DNA of 51,478 nt from Amycolatopsis rifamycinica (GCF_000695625.1 NZ_JMQI01000072.1:1-51478); one strand, 5' to 3'. Positions 17,191 to 29,654 are shown, counted from the stretch's first letter. Numbers and translations: made by a program. The notes: generated by a model from the letters alone, not told the origin.

Positions 17191-17668
17191 TCGGCTTCCG
17201 CATGAGCACGCAGGTGGTTTCGTAGCGGCGGATCGAGCCGTCGGGAGCTTCTTCGTCCCAGCCGTCGGGCTCACTGCCGTAGGCGACGTACCCCAGCCGT
17301 TCGTACAACGCCCGCGCACGCGGGTTGCCCACTTCGACGCTCAGTTCGGCGTGGGGCAGGCCGCGCGCCCGGATCCGCTCCTCGGCCGCGAGCACCACCG
17401 CGGTGCCGATCCCGCACGACTGCAGGGCCGGGTGCACGGCGAGCTGCCCGAGAGTGCCCGCTCCGGCCGTCTTCCGGTAGTCGATCAGTCCTTTGCCGAC
17501 GGGCAGCCCGGACCGCGCCGCGCACGCCACGAGGTATTCGGCGTCGTCCCGGCGCAGCTCCCGCGCGACGTGGTCCAGGTGCAGCCGGGAGCCCGACCAG
17601 CCGCAGCGGAGCAGGTCGGCCTCGGTGAGGTCGCGGATGAGCAGGGGAACGACGATCTCGGAACGCAC
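17123..17668 (-). CDS. GNAT family N-acetyltransferase
   Basis: The 181-residue protein starts MRSEIVVPLLIRDLTEADLL. The acetyl-CoA binding core is GTLGQLAVHPALQSCGIGTA (Q-x-x-G-x-G/A pattern), followed by AELSVEVGNPRARALYERLGY, the usual GNAT motif B with the N-ARALYE-LGY end. The substrate is unknown. It is the last of four same-strand genes (uvrA2-like, siderophore-interacting, phosphotransferase, GNAT), 51 bp downstream of the phosphotransferase. The basic proline-rich tail after residue 157 overlaps the convergent TetR gene and may be a read-through tail of no functional weight. Confidence 0.87.
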   Translation of the reverse strand: MRSEIVVPLLIRDLTEADLLRCGWSGSRLHLDHVARELRRDDAEYLVACAARSGLPVGKGLIDYRKTAGAGTLGQLAVHPALQSCGIGTAVVLAAEERIRARGLPHAELSVEVGNPRARALYERLGYVAYGSEPDGWDEEAPDGSIRRYETTCVLMRKPITRTPATPARPRTAPPAPPPSG

Positions 17669-17719
17669 GGCGGCACGGTACCGAGTTCCTCCGCGAGGCG
17701 GCTCCGATTTTCCGCCCGC

Positions 17720-18592
17720 TCACACCGCCCGCTGGGCCGCGTCCAGGTTCTCGGCCAGCCAGGCCGTGACGTACCGCTCCCGGTCCGGGTTCGCGTCCCG
17801 CCTCGGCACCATCTCCACCAGCATGATCAAGCCCAGGTACACCCGGTACAACGTCAGCCGCCGCCGGGCCGGTGCGTCGAGGCTGGCCGCGCCGTAGCCC
17901 GTCAGCAGGGGCTCGTCGAGGTCGCGAAACAGCGTCAGCGAAACGAACTCCGCCACCGGGTCGCCCCAGAACGCGCGCTCGGCGTCGATGATGCCCGACA
18001 CGTGGCCGCCGTCGAGGAGGATGTTGCCCCGCCACAGGTCGAAGTGGACCAGCACCGGGGTCGTGACCTGCGCCAGCAGCGGCTCGTGGCGGCGGACCAG
18101 GTGCGCGATCTCGGCCCCCGGGCGCGGCAGGCGCACGCGGTAGCGGACCGCGTCGGACAGGATCGCGTCCACCATCGCCGTGAACGCCGCGGGCCATGTC
18201 GGGTGCGGCGGGTCCTGGAGGTAGCCGAACCCGTCGCCGGTCGTCTCGTGCAGGCGCGCCACGATCGCGCCCAGTTCGGTGCGCAGGTGCGGGCCGGTGC
18301 CGGAGACTTCGGACCAGGGAACGCCCGGCACCTCCGTCATCAGCAGGAATCCCGGCCCCGCGCCCACCACCGACGGCAGCGGCCCGGACGCCAGCCGGTA
18401 GTACTCCGCCTCGGTCTCCAGCAGGTCGTGCTCGTACGTCAGGCCGGGTGCCGACGGCGCGATCTTGAGTACCAGCCGCCGTCCGTCCGCCAGCACCAGC
18501 CGGACGGCCCGGTTGTACGTCCCGCCGCCGATCTCCTCGGCCGTCACCACCGAGGCCGGGTCGATGCCCGATGCCGTCAGTTCCCCGCGCAC
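17720..18592 (-). CDS. Aminoglycoside phosphotransferase (APH) family kinase
   Basis: The 290-residue protein has a kinase-like fold: a glycine-rich loop (EEIGGGTYNRAVRLVL), the ATP-site lysine in LVLKIAPS, the Brenner motif VHFDLWRGN (H183, D185, N190) and the metal-binding IIDAERAFWGD (D203, E205). These are the full set for an active APH-like enzyme. Members phosphorylate aminoglycosides, macrolides or ordinary metabolites, so resistance is possible but not shown. The gene starts 16 bp after the siderophore-interacting protein gene and is probably co-transcribed with it and the upstream uvrA2-like gene. Confidence 0.88.
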   Translation of the reverse strand: MRGELTASGIDPASVVTAEEIGGGTYNRAVRLVLADGRRLVLKIAPSAPGLTYEHDLLETEAEYYRLASGPLPSVVGAGPGFLLMTEVPGVPWSEVSGTGPHLRTELGAIVARLHETTGDGFGYLQDPPHPTWPAAFTAMVDAILSDAVRYRVRLPRPGAEIAHLVRRHEPLLAQVTTPVLVHFDLWRGNILLDGGHVSGIIDAERAFWGDPVAEFVSLTLFRDLDEPLLTGYGAASLDAPARRRLTLYRVYLGLIMLVEMVPRRDANPDRERYVTAWLAENLDAAQRAV

Positions 18593-18608
18593 CCCGCCGA
18601 GTCTGCCA

Positions 18609-19402
18609 TCAGCCGCCGAGCTTTTCCGCCGCGTCGGCCAGGTCCTCCGGCGTCGGGGCGTCGTCCTGGGTCAGGCGGCGCCGCCAGTAACCGGTGAACT
18701 CGATGACGCTCTTGTCCCAGCCGCGGTCGCCGACGAGGTGACGGCGCACCGCGCGGACCGTCGAGGCCTCGCCCGCCAGCCACGCGGCCACCGGACCGCC
18801 GGGCAGCTTCGCGTCGCGGACGGCGGCCAGCAGCCGCCGGCCGTGCCCGGCGCCGTCCCGGTGCAGCCAGTGGACCTCGCCGGGCAGCGGCTGCTCCTCC
18901 GCCGCGTCCGCGACCTCGACGAACGCCACCGCGTTGTCCACTTCGGACAGAATGGACGCGATGGCGGGAAGCGCCGTCTCGTCGCCCGCGCACAACAGCG
19001 TGCCCGCCGTGGGCAGTGGACGGCGGTAGGCCGGGTCCGGGCCGTACCGGCCGAGGACGTCGCCCGGTGCCGCCCGCCGGGCCCACGCCGTGGCCGGGCC
19101 CGCCGGACCGGGGTGCAGCACGAAGTCGACGTCGATCGTGCCGCCGTCCCGCGAGCGCACCGTGTAGCTGCGCATCGCCGGGCGTTCGTCCTCCGGGATG
19201 GCCAGGTAAGCCTGGTACCAGCGCATGACGTCGCCGTCGTCCGGCGGCAGCCGCACCGGGCGGCCCGGTGGCGGGAACAGGAGCTTGAGCTGCTGGTCGG
19301 GCCACGGCTCGAGGCCGGCCAGGCCCGGGCCGGTGAAGGTGACCCGCACGGTGCGCGGCGTCACCCGCCGCACCGCCGTCACTTCGAGCAGACCGGTCGG
19401 CT

Positions 19403-19406
<4 letters not shown>
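18609..19406 (-). CDS. Siderophore-interacting protein (FAD-dependent ferric-siderophore reductase family)
   Basis: The 265-residue protein begins with the ferredoxin-reductase-like FAD barrel. It includes RSYTVRSRDGGTIDVDFVLH, where RSYTVR is the family FAD motif, and the LHPGPAGPATAWA phosphate loop. The NAD(P)H lobe follows with LLCAGDETALPAIASIL and a C-terminal WLAGEASTVRAVRRHLV and GYWRR-L. The family reduces Fe(III)-siderophores in the cytoplasm to release iron. Its ATG overlaps the stop of the uvrA2-like gene by 4 bp, an unusual partnership. No siderophore synthetase or importer is nearby. Confidence 0.92.
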
Positions 19407-21676
<2,270 letters not shown>

Positions 21677-21691
21677 ACCGTCCTTCTTGAT

Positions 21692-21742
21692 ACTTTAGGC
21701 TGTAAAGTGATTCTCGACCGTACATTACTTTAGGGTGTAAGG
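21692..21742. promoter_or_regulatory. Two operator-like sites between uvrA2-like and tetR genes
   Basis: ACTTTAGGCTGTAAAGT at 21692-21708 is a palindrome with 6-bp arms. A second, degenerate copy, ACTTTAGGGTGTAAGG at 21727-21742, lies 35 bp on and overlaps the ribosome site of the tetR gene. The shared ACTTTAGG-TGTAA core in the 76-bp divergent spacer makes these the likely binding sites of the TetR protein encoded at 21753. Confidence 0.75.
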
Positions 21743-21752
21743 AGTCGGCAAG

Positions 21753-22553
21753 GTGGTCGTCTTCGCGGGTCAGGGCGACGCCCGGCGGTCCATGGAGCTG
21801 CTGTGGGGGCCCCGGGTGGTGGCGCCCCGCACGGGCCCGGGCCCGAAACCGGGCCTGTCCGTCGAGGCGATCGTCGCCGCGGCGATCGAGATCGCCGACG
21901 CCGACGGCATGACGGCGCTGTCCATGCGGTCGGTGGGGGAGCGGCTCGGCCGCACCGCGATGGCGTTGTACACGTACGTGCCGGGCAAGACCGAGCTGGT
22001 CGACCTCATGTACGACCGCACGCTGGGCGAACTGCCGTCGTCCTTTCAGGCTTCCGATGGCTGGCGTTCTGCCGCTCTGTCCTTGGCCGGGGCGCTGTGG
22101 GATCTGCACCTGCGCCACCCGTGGCTGCTGCAGGTGTCGCCGGCGCGGCCGGTGCTGGGGCCGGGGGAGTTCCACGTCCAGGAGACGCTGCTGTCCGTCC
22201 TGGCGTCGACCGGGCTGCCGTTGTCCCGGGTCCGGTGGGTGGTGTCGGCGCTGTTCAACATCGTCCGCGGCTCGGTCCAGGCGGCCGCGGAGTCCCGCCA
22301 GGCGGCGCGCGAGACCGGACAGTCCGAAGAGGACTGGTGGTACGCGCGGTCGGCGTTGCTGGCGGAGCTGGCCCCGGACCTGCCTGCCCGGTTCCCGACG
22401 GTGGCCCGGCTGGGGGAGGAGGGCGAGTACGAGGCGCCGGCTTCGGAGGAGCCCTACCTGGAGCGGGAGGCGCGGCTGTCGTTCGAGGCGGGCCTGGAGC
22501 TGCTGCTGGACGGCGTCGAAGCGGCGATCGTCAAGGCTTCCGGGCCTCGATGA
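21753..22553 (+). CDS. TetR family regulator with TetR_C_1-type ligand domain
   Basis: The 266-residue protein begins at GTG 21753 behind AAGGAG. After a short leader (MELLWGPRVVAPRTGPGPKP) comes the helix-turn-helix LSVEAIVAAAIEIADADGM / LSMRSVGERLGRTAMALYTYV. This is typical of tetracycline-repressor-like proteins carrying the PF02909-type C-terminal domain. Such regulators commonly control a divergent resistance or transporter gene; here the divergent gene is uvrA2-like. The 3' end overlaps by about 20 bp the decayed methyltransferase on the other strand. Confidence 0.92.
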   Translation: MVVFAGQGDARRSMELLWGPRVVAPRTGPGPKPGLSVEAIVAAAIEIADADGMTALSMRSVGERLGRTAMALYTYVPGKTELVDLMYDRTLGELPSSFQASDGWRSAALSLAGALWDLHLRHPWLLQVSPARPVLGPGEFHVQETLLSVLASTGLPLSRVRWVVSALFNIVRGSVQAAAESRQAARETGQSEEDWWYARSALLAELAPDLPARFPTVARLGEEGEYEAPASEEPYLEREARLSFEAGLELLLDGVEAAIVKASGPR

Positions 22554-22909
22554 GGAACCGGGTCGTGTGGGCCACGAACGAGCCGTCGCGCTCGATCAGC
22601 TCGTGCAGCCGCCGGAGCTTGTCCCGGTACTGCCCGGCCGTGAACCGGCAGCCGGGCCGACGCCTTCGCGATGTTCGGCGGCCACGACTCGGTCGCGGCC
22701 GTCAGCGGTGGCAGGGACGGGCAGCCGCCGAGGACTTCGCCGCCGCCGGTTTCGAGGTCGAGGGCCGCCCGCGCGCGACCGAGGCGCTCGGCCAGCAGCC
22801 CTTGGTAGCCCCAGGACGGGCGGGCCTCGGTGGCGCGGCCGTCGAGCCAGGAGAAGTCCCAGCCGTCGACGGACACCGCTTCGGCTTCGGCCACCAGGGC
22901 TTCGAACAT
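22531..22909 (-). pseudogene. Decayed class I SAM-dependent methyltransferase (internal deletion plus frameshift)
   Basis: From ATG 22909 the frame reads MFEALVAEAEAVSVDGWDF, LDGRATEARPSWGYQGLL and ALDLETGGGEVLGG (a SAM-binding-like loop), then ATESWPPNIAKASARL. This is the N-terminal third of a common actinobacterial methyltransferase. Reading then continues in a different frame, from about 22650, as FTAGQYRDKLRRLHELIE, then RDGSFVAHTTRFLIEARKP and a stop at 22531. That segment is the C-terminal end of the same family. More than 100 central residues are missing, and the two parts are out of frame (start-to-stop distance is not a multiple of three). I read this as a remnant, not a functional small protein. 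Confidence 0.75.
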
Positions 22910-22919
22910 GCCTCGATCG

Positions 22920-23150
22920 TCACAAAGCGGACGCCGGCCCGCCACCGGATTTCCGGACCGGCGGCGGAGGCACCGGCTTGGCCAGCGCGACCGCGTCGAA
23001 CGCCACCACGACCGGGCCGCGCCGGGTCTCCACCGTGCACGTCGTTCCGTCGCGGGCCACCAGGTCGCCGAGCGCGTCGGTGAAGCCGCCCTCGATCCGG
23101 TAGCGCACCACGACCCGCGTGCCCAGGGGCAGTTCCCGCAGCAGTTTCAC
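22920..23150 (-). CDS. Small SH3-like domain protein, last gene of the envelope operon
   Basis: The 76-residue product from GTG 23150 reads KLLRELPLGTRVVVRYRIEG, GFTDALGDLVARDGTTCTVE and TRRGPVVVAFDAVALAKPVP, then a proline-rich tail. This resembles the SH3-like domain found at the N-terminus of Rv0428c-type GNAT acetyltransferases, but here without the acetyltransferase half. It may be a free-standing domain or the stump of a longer gene. The GTGA overlap with the glutaredoxin-like gene upstream argues for real translation. It ends only 11 bp before the decayed methyltransferase, so a truncation during the same event is possible. Confidence 0.65.
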   Translation of the reverse strand: MKLLRELPLGTRVVVRYRIEGGFTDALGDLVARDGTTCTVETRRGPVVVAFDAVALAKPVPPPPVRKSGGGPASAL

Positions 23151-23377
23151 AGGCGCGCGCTCAGTTCGTCGTCCGACGGCTCGACCAGGAACGAGCCGTC
23201 CTCCCAGACGATGGTCGGGATGCGGCGGGCGCCGTCCTGCAGTTCGCGGACCCGGCGCTCGGCCGCCGCGTCCGCATCGACGTCCACATAGGAGTATTCG
23301 ACGCCTTCGCGGTCGAGCAGCGCGCGGCTGCGCTTCACGTCCGGGCACCAGCTCGCGCCGTAAACCGTCAGCTTCAC
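23147..23377 (-). CDS. Glutaredoxin / mycoredoxin-like protein with a single active-site cysteine
   Basis: The 76-residue protein has a thioredoxin fold of mycoredoxin size: MKLTVYGASWCPDVKRSRAL, a DVDADAAAE strand, and the cis-proline segment RRIPTIVWEDGS. The active site reads C11-P-D-V14 instead of CxxC, and no other cysteine is present, so only monothiol chemistry is possible. Single-cysteine CPDV-type relatives exist in actinomycetes. The start overlaps the stop of the membrane phosphodiesterase gene by 4 bp, and its stop overlaps the next start by 4 bp. It could reduce or bind a mycothiol mixed disulfide linked to the envelope operon. Confidence 0.88.
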   Translation of the reverse strand: MKLTVYGASWCPDVKRSRALLDREGVEYSYVDVDADAAAERRVRELQDGARRIPTIVWEDGSFLVEPSDDELSARL

Positions 23378-25488
23378 GAAACTACCTCCGTCACAGGGGT
23401 CTCCACCGGGGCGTGCCCCAGCTCGGCCAGCCAGCCGCGGAACACGCGGTGCAGGGCCTCCGCCCCGACGACTTCGCCGGGGAACTCCAGCTCACGCGGG
23501 TGCACGACGAAACCGCGCTGCTGCGGCCCGCCCAGCCCGCCGTGCGAGCCCACGTGCGTCTCGAACGGCGACGCCTGGTCCGATTCCGGGTCGTAGCGGC
23601 TGTTGATCATCACGTCCGCGCAGTGCGGGAACGTGTCCACCCGGCGGATCAGGTCCGCCGCGTGCGGGCCGTACGGCAGCAGCGGGTCCTCGCCGATGAC
23701 GACGCCGGTGGCCAGCCGGTGCAGCCCGTCGCGGCCGAGGACCACCGGGCCGAACTCGCGGCTGCGGACCAGCAGGAAGCCGACGCCGGGGTGGTCGACC
23801 AGGGACGGCAGCAGGTCCGGGAACTCTCGCTCGATCGTCTCCAGTTCGACGCGGCCTTCGTGCTCGGTGAACGAAACCATCGCCAGGTGCCCGGAGACGA
23901 CCACCACCACGCCGGGCGCCACCCGGGTGACCGCGCCCGGCGAGCCGGACGTCGTGCGCGGGCGGTCTTCGGCGCACTCGGCGTCCTCGACCCGGGCGCG
24001 CAGCCGGCGGGCGATCGGGCCGCCGCTCTTCGTCGCCTCGGCCAGGGCCGCGTTGATCTGCCAGCTCTCGGCCTGGCGCCGCTTCCCCGAAGACGCCGTC
24101 GCCGGCGACGGCGCACCACCGCACAGCCGGCCGACGTACGCCTCGATCGTCTCGCCGAACCGCTGCGAGAACGCCTGGCCCTGGGTCTGGCCGTGGTCCG
24201 ACAGCGCCACGACGTGGTAGCGGCGCGGCGCCAGCCGGCTCGCCCGGTGCAGCCGCGCGATCTGCTGGTCGATCGAGCGCAGCACGGAGAGCGTGTCGAA
24301 CCGCTCGATGCCGGAGTGGTGCGCGACCTCGTCGTAGCCGAGGAAGTCCGCGTACACGACGGGCCGTCCGGCGAGCATGTCGCCCAGGATCGCGGACACG
24401 ACCACGTCCCGCGCGATCACCGTCGTGCCCGGCCGGGCCAGCGGGTACCAGCCGCCGCGCGGGACCCGCGGCACGACGCCGGCGCGGCGCTGGCGGACCG
24501 AAGCGCTGATTTCCCGGAAAACGTCGGCGAGGGCGACGGCGAACGTGCGCAGCGCGTTGACCGGGTTCGCGAAGTAGGCGTAGTAGCCCGCGCCGAGGCG
24601 ATCGCGGTGCCGGCGCAGCAGCTTCCTCGGCACCAGCACCGGGATCGAGCTCATCGTGAGGCTGACGTGCGCGGCGTCGCCGGAAAACAGGTTGCCGCGG
24701 CTCGCGCCGTCGCCGGCCAGGAGGCCGTGGCCATCGGAGTGCCGCCGCTCGATCTCGGCCGCGTCGGCCGGGTGCGCGCACGCCATCACGCGGTCGCGGT
24801 CCTTTTCGTACCAGCGGAAACCGAGGATGTCGTGGTTGGAGCCGTGCAGGATGCCGCAGACGCTCGCCCCGGTCTGCGAGCTCCAGTCGGTGTGCCAGCG
24901 GTCCAGCGCGTGGCTGTCCTCGGCGAGCCAGGCGGCGAACGTCGGCATGTCGCCGTCGCGGACGGCGCGGCGGACGGTGTCGTACCCGAGGCCGTCGATC
25001 TGCAGGAACAGCACGCCGGGTGGCTGGTCCCCGGCGTCGGCGGCGGGGGTGTGCCGGCGGCGGCGCCGGGCGGCGCGGCGGAAGAAGATTTCGTCTTCGT
25101 CGACGGCGAGGAGGCTGGAGACGAGCGCGCCGACGGCGGCCATCCCGAGCGTGACGATCACCGCGGTGCGGAAGCCCGCGACCTCGACACCGGGCACGGT
25201 GCGGAAGACGGCGAGGGTGCCGGCGCCGAGCAGCAGGAAGCCGAAGCCGCCGAAGGTGACGAACGCCAGCGGGTAGGCGATCCGCATGACCAGCGGCCAG
25301 ACCACGGCGGTGAGCAGGCCGAGCAGCAGCGCGCAGATGGCCGGCTGCCACCAGTGCGTCATCCGGAAGCCGGGGAGGAGCACGTCGAGCAGGCGCAGCG
25401 CGCCGGTCACCGCGATCCACACGCCGACCGCGCGGGCGACGGCCCGGCCGCCGCGCAGCAGCCTGCCCTTCGGGGCGGTCGTCGTCAC
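23374..25488 (-). CDS. Holin-like four-helix membrane domain fused to an alkaline-phosphatase-superfamily phosphodiesterase
   Basis: The 704-residue protein starts at GTG 25488. Residues about 15-130 contain four hydrophobic helices resembling the mycobacterial-type phage holin family (PF04020-like: FRMTHWWQPAICALLLGLLT, YPLAFVTFGGFGFLLLGAGT). A basic linker RRAARRRRRH leads to a type I phosphodiesterase / alkaline phosphatase domain. That domain has metal and nucleophile regions LFLQIDGLGYD (D165), SSQTGAS (T206), DFLGYDEVAHHSG, VALSDHGQTQG and HVGSHGGLGG. The basic stretch after the last helix suggests the catalytic domain may be cytosolic, but topology is not settled. It sits between a DedA-type protein and a glutaredoxin, with 4-bp overlaps on both sides. 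A lipid or polyprenyl phosphate substrate is my inference. Confidence 0.85.
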   Translation of the reverse strand: MTTTAPKGRLLRGGRAVARAVGVWIAVTGALRLLDVLLPGFRMTHWWQPAICALLLGLLTAVVWPLVMRIAYPLAFVTFGGFGFLLLGAGTLAVFRTVPGVEVAGFRTAVIVTLGMAAVGALVSSLLAVDEDEIFFRRAARRRRRHTPAADAGDQPPGVLFLQIDGLGYDTVRRAVRDGDMPTFAAWLAEDSHALDRWHTDWSSQTGASVCGILHGSNHDILGFRWYEKDRDRVMACAHPADAAEIERRHSDGHGLLAGDGASRGNLFSGDAAHVSLTMSSIPVLVPRKLLRRHRDRLGAGYYAYFANPVNALRTFAVALADVFREISASVRQRRAGVVPRVPRGGWYPLARPGTTVIARDVVVSAILGDMLAGRPVVYADFLGYDEVAHHSGIERFDTLSVLRSIDQQIARLHRASRLAPRRYHVVALSDHGQTQGQAFSQRFGETIEAYVGRLCGGAPSPATASSGKRRQAESWQINAALAEATKSGGPIARRLRARVEDAECAEDRPRTTSGSPGAVTRVAPGVVVVVSGHLAMVSFTEHEGRVELETIEREFPDLLPSLVDHPGVGFLLVRSREFGPVVLGRDGLHRLATGVVIGEDPLLPYGPHAADLIRRVDTFPHCADVMINSRYDPESDQASPFETHVGSHGGLGGPQQRGFVVHPRELEFPGEVVGAEALHRVFRGWLAELGHAPVETPVTEVVS

Positions 25489-26066
25489 ACCGGCTCCTTG
25501 CTCTTGCGCCGCCACCGGGCGATCAGGTTGGCCAGCACGGTGACCAGCAGGACGAGCACGGTGGCGAGCAGCGTCGCGACGAGGGGCGAGTCGAAGAGAC
25601 CGCCGCTGAGGATGCCGAGCAGGGCGTACGCGGTCGCCCAGAGAACGCACGCCACGAGCGCGGCGGGCAGCAGGCGCCGCCACGGGTAGCCCAGCGCGGC
25701 CGCGGCGAGCAGCACGGGGATGCGGCCGGCCGGGACCAGCCTGCCGATCACCACGAGCTGCCAGCCGCGGCGGGCGAACTGCTCGCGGGCCTTCTCCAGC
25801 CGTTCGGCGGGCTGGCGGCGGCTGATCCAGCGGAACGCGGCTTCGCTGCCCAGGCGCGGGATCCCGAACGTCACGACGTCGCCGGCGTAGGCGCCGAGCG
25901 TGGCGAGGACGAGCACGAGCGGCAGGGACAGGTGGCCGGTCGTCGTCGCGACGGCGGCCCCGGCGCCGACGACGGCGCCGGTCGGCACGACGGGGACGAT
26001 CGAGCCGAGCAGCACGCCGCCGAACACGGCGGGGTAGCCGATGGTGGCCGGGTCGGTCCAGTTCAC
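25485..26066 (-). CDS. DedA / VTT-domain membrane protein
   Basis: The 193-residue protein from GTG 26066 has a VTT-domain layout: a re-entrant N-terminal segment (GVLLGSIVPVVPTGAVVGAG), then LATLGAYAGDVVTFGIPRLG. The conserved family segment ARRGWQLVVIGRLVPAGRIP (R-x3-G-R motif) and two C-terminal helices follow. DedA proteins move or scramble phospholipids or undecaprenyl phosphate across the membrane and depend on the proton gradient. It overlaps both the MBL gene upstream and the phosphodiesterase gene downstream by 4 bp, which suggests shared work on a lipid substrate. A longer frame reaching 26597 is the MBL gene out of frame. Confidence 0.88.
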   Translation of the reverse strand: MNWTDPATIGYPAVFGGVLLGSIVPVVPTGAVVGAGAAVATTTGHLSLPLVLVLATLGAYAGDVVTFGIPRLGSEAAFRWISRRQPAERLEKAREQFARRGWQLVVIGRLVPAGRIPVLLAAAALGYPWRRLLPAALVACVLWATAYALLGILSGGLFDSPLVATLLATVLVLLVTVLANLIARWRRKSKEPV

Positions 26067-26854
26067 GTGCGGTCCTTCGGCGCGGGCAGGGCGACGTCGG
26101 CGCCGGGCTCGGTGAACAGGACGTCGGTGGTTCCGCCGCCGGCCTTGACTTCGGCGGCGAACACGCGCGGCGGGTCGGCCAGCAGCCGCCGCATCCGGGC
26201 GGTGCGCCGGACGCCGGGGAGGGCGAGCGTGCCCCAGTGCACCGGGACGGCCGCCCGGGCCTGCACCAGCCCGGCGGCGACCGCGGCGCGGGCCGGGTCG
26301 AGGTGCCCGGGGCCGAGGTTCGGTCCCCAGCCCCAGACGGGCAGCAGGGCGATGTCGACCGGGCCGAATTCGCGCATGCCGTCGAAGAGGTCGGTGTCGC
26401 CGGCGTGGTAGATCTTCTTGCCGTCGCCCTCGATCAGGTGTCCGAGCGCGGGGCTCTGCGGCCCGTGGGTCAGCCGCGGCCCCCACCGGTGTCCGGAATG
26501 GACGGCTTCGGTGGCCGTGACGGTGAGGCCGCCGTCGGTGAGCGTCTCCCCGGGCGCGATCTCCTCGACGCGCTCGAAGCCCTTCCGGCGCAGCCACGTC
26601 CCGGCGCCGCGGGGGACGACGATCCGGGTGTCCGGGCCGAGCAGTCTCAGTGACGGCGGGTGCACGTGGTCACCGTGCAGGTGGGAGAGCAGGACGAGGT
26701 CGACGCCGGCGTAGCTTCCGGGCGACGGCACGGGAACGACCCGGACGAGCCCGCCGACGCGCGCGGTGAGCACGGGATCGGTCAGCACGACCCGGCCACC
26801 GAGTTCCAGGCGGACGGTCGAATGGCCGAGGAAGCGCAGGCTGAAGCCGCTCAC
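26063..26854 (-). CDS. Metallo-beta-lactamase-fold hydrolase (UlaG / NAPE-PLD-like)
   Basis: The 263-residue protein from GTG 26854 has the MBL metal motif LLSHLHGDHVHPPSL (HxHxDH), a second metal region in SGHRWGPRLTHG, and the bridging aspartate in KIYHAGDTDLFDGM. A late histidine occurs in AVPVHWGTLAL. The order and the PVWGWGPNLGPGHLDP segment resemble UlaG and NAPE-PLD-like phosphodiesterases rather than beta-lactamases. It is the first gene of a five-gene run with 4-bp overlaps throughout. A phosphodiester-lipid substrate would fit its neighbours but is inferred. An ATG at 26908 in frame is possible but would add a poly-Gly leader. Confidence 0.88.
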   Translation of the reverse strand: MSGFSLRFLGHSTVRLELGGRVVLTDPVLTARVGGLVRVVPVPSPGSYAGVDLVLLSHLHGDHVHPPSLRLLGPDTRIVVPRGAGTWLRRKGFERVEEIAPGETLTDGGLTVTATEAVHSGHRWGPRLTHGPQSPALGHLIEGDGKKIYHAGDTDLFDGMREFGPVDIALLPVWGWGPNLGPGHLDPARAAVAAGLVQARAAVPVHWGTLALPGVRRTARMRRLLADPPRVFAAEVKAGGGTTDVLFTEPGADVALPAPKDRT

Positions 26855-26914
26855 GCCCCGAGTATCACCTCCGCCGCCGCCGAACGCCCGGCGGAGTGGC
26901 CAGGGCAACGCCGT

Positions 26915-29119
<2,205 letters not shown>

Positions 29120-29256
29120 TCCGCGAGGCAACCAGCCGGCCGCGGTGTCCGCCAAGGGGAACAGCCGCGAAGCACACGAACGGGACGGTCCCTTCCCCCG
29201 GCCGGCGCAGCGGCGGGCCGGCCCGATCGGCACGCCGTGGCCGGCCGTCGCACGAT

Positions 29257-29268
29257 GGGGACGTCCCC
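29257..29268. promoter_or_regulatory. Short palindrome upstream of the small GNAT gene
   Basis: GGGGACGTCCCC is a perfect 12-bp palindrome located 15 bp before the ATG of the GNAT gene at 29284, just upstream of its AGGAGAA ribosome site. It lies in the spacer shared with the divergent geosmin synthase gene and may be a regulator site. No adjacent regulator gene exists. Confidence 0.35.
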
Positions 29269-29283
29269 GAACGAGGAGAACCG

Positions 29284-29580
29284 ATGACCGACGAAAACCG
29301 GGTGGCCGACAACCCGGACGAGAACCGCTACGAGCTGTGGGCGGGCGAGAAGCTGGCCGGGATCGCGCAGTACGACCGGCGCGGCGACCTCACGGTGTTC
29401 ACCCACACCGAGGTCGACGACGCGTTCGCCGGGCAGGGCCTCGGCAAGGTGCTGGCGGCGGGCGCGCTCGACGACGTGGTCGCCCGCGGCGGGACGATCG
29501 TGCCGGTCTGCCCGTTCATCGCCGGGTACCTGAAGAAGCACTCCGGCTACGAAGACCACGTCCGCTGGCCGCGCGAATAG
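29284..29580 (+). CDS. Small GNAT-fold N-acetyltransferase (YjdJ/NATD1-like)
   Basis: The 98-residue protein matches the minimal GNAT family (Gcn5-related, COG2388). It has RYELWAGEKLAGIAQYDRRG, TVFTHTEVDDAFAGQGLGKV (the acetyl-CoA pyrophosphate loop Q-G-L-G-K) and TIVPVCPFIAGYLKKHSGYE, with the conserved C-P-F near the end. ATG 29284 follows GAGGAG. Family members have no firmly known substrate. The gene is divergent from geosmin synthase and monocistronic by appearance. Confidence 0.92.
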   Translation: MTDENRVADNPDENRYELWAGEKLAGIAQYDRRGDLTVFTHTEVDDAFAGQGLGKVLAAGALDDVVARGGTIVPVCPFIAGYLKKHSGYEDHVRWPRE

Positions 29581-29639
29581 GCCGGACGGGGCGACGCGTT
29601 ACGCCGTTCGGGGTGATCTGCGCGGTATGTCCGGTTCCA

Positions 29640-29654
29640 TTGGTTATTAACCAA
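29640..29654. promoter_or_regulatory. Operator-like palindrome upstream of the S1 protease
   Basis: A perfect 15-bp palindrome, TTGGTTATTAACCAA, lies about 77 bp before the protease start. A further half-site, GTTGGTTG, follows at about 29671-29678. The region is AT-rich compared with its surroundings, as expected of a promoter, and could bind a regulator encoded elsewhere. Confidence 0.5.
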
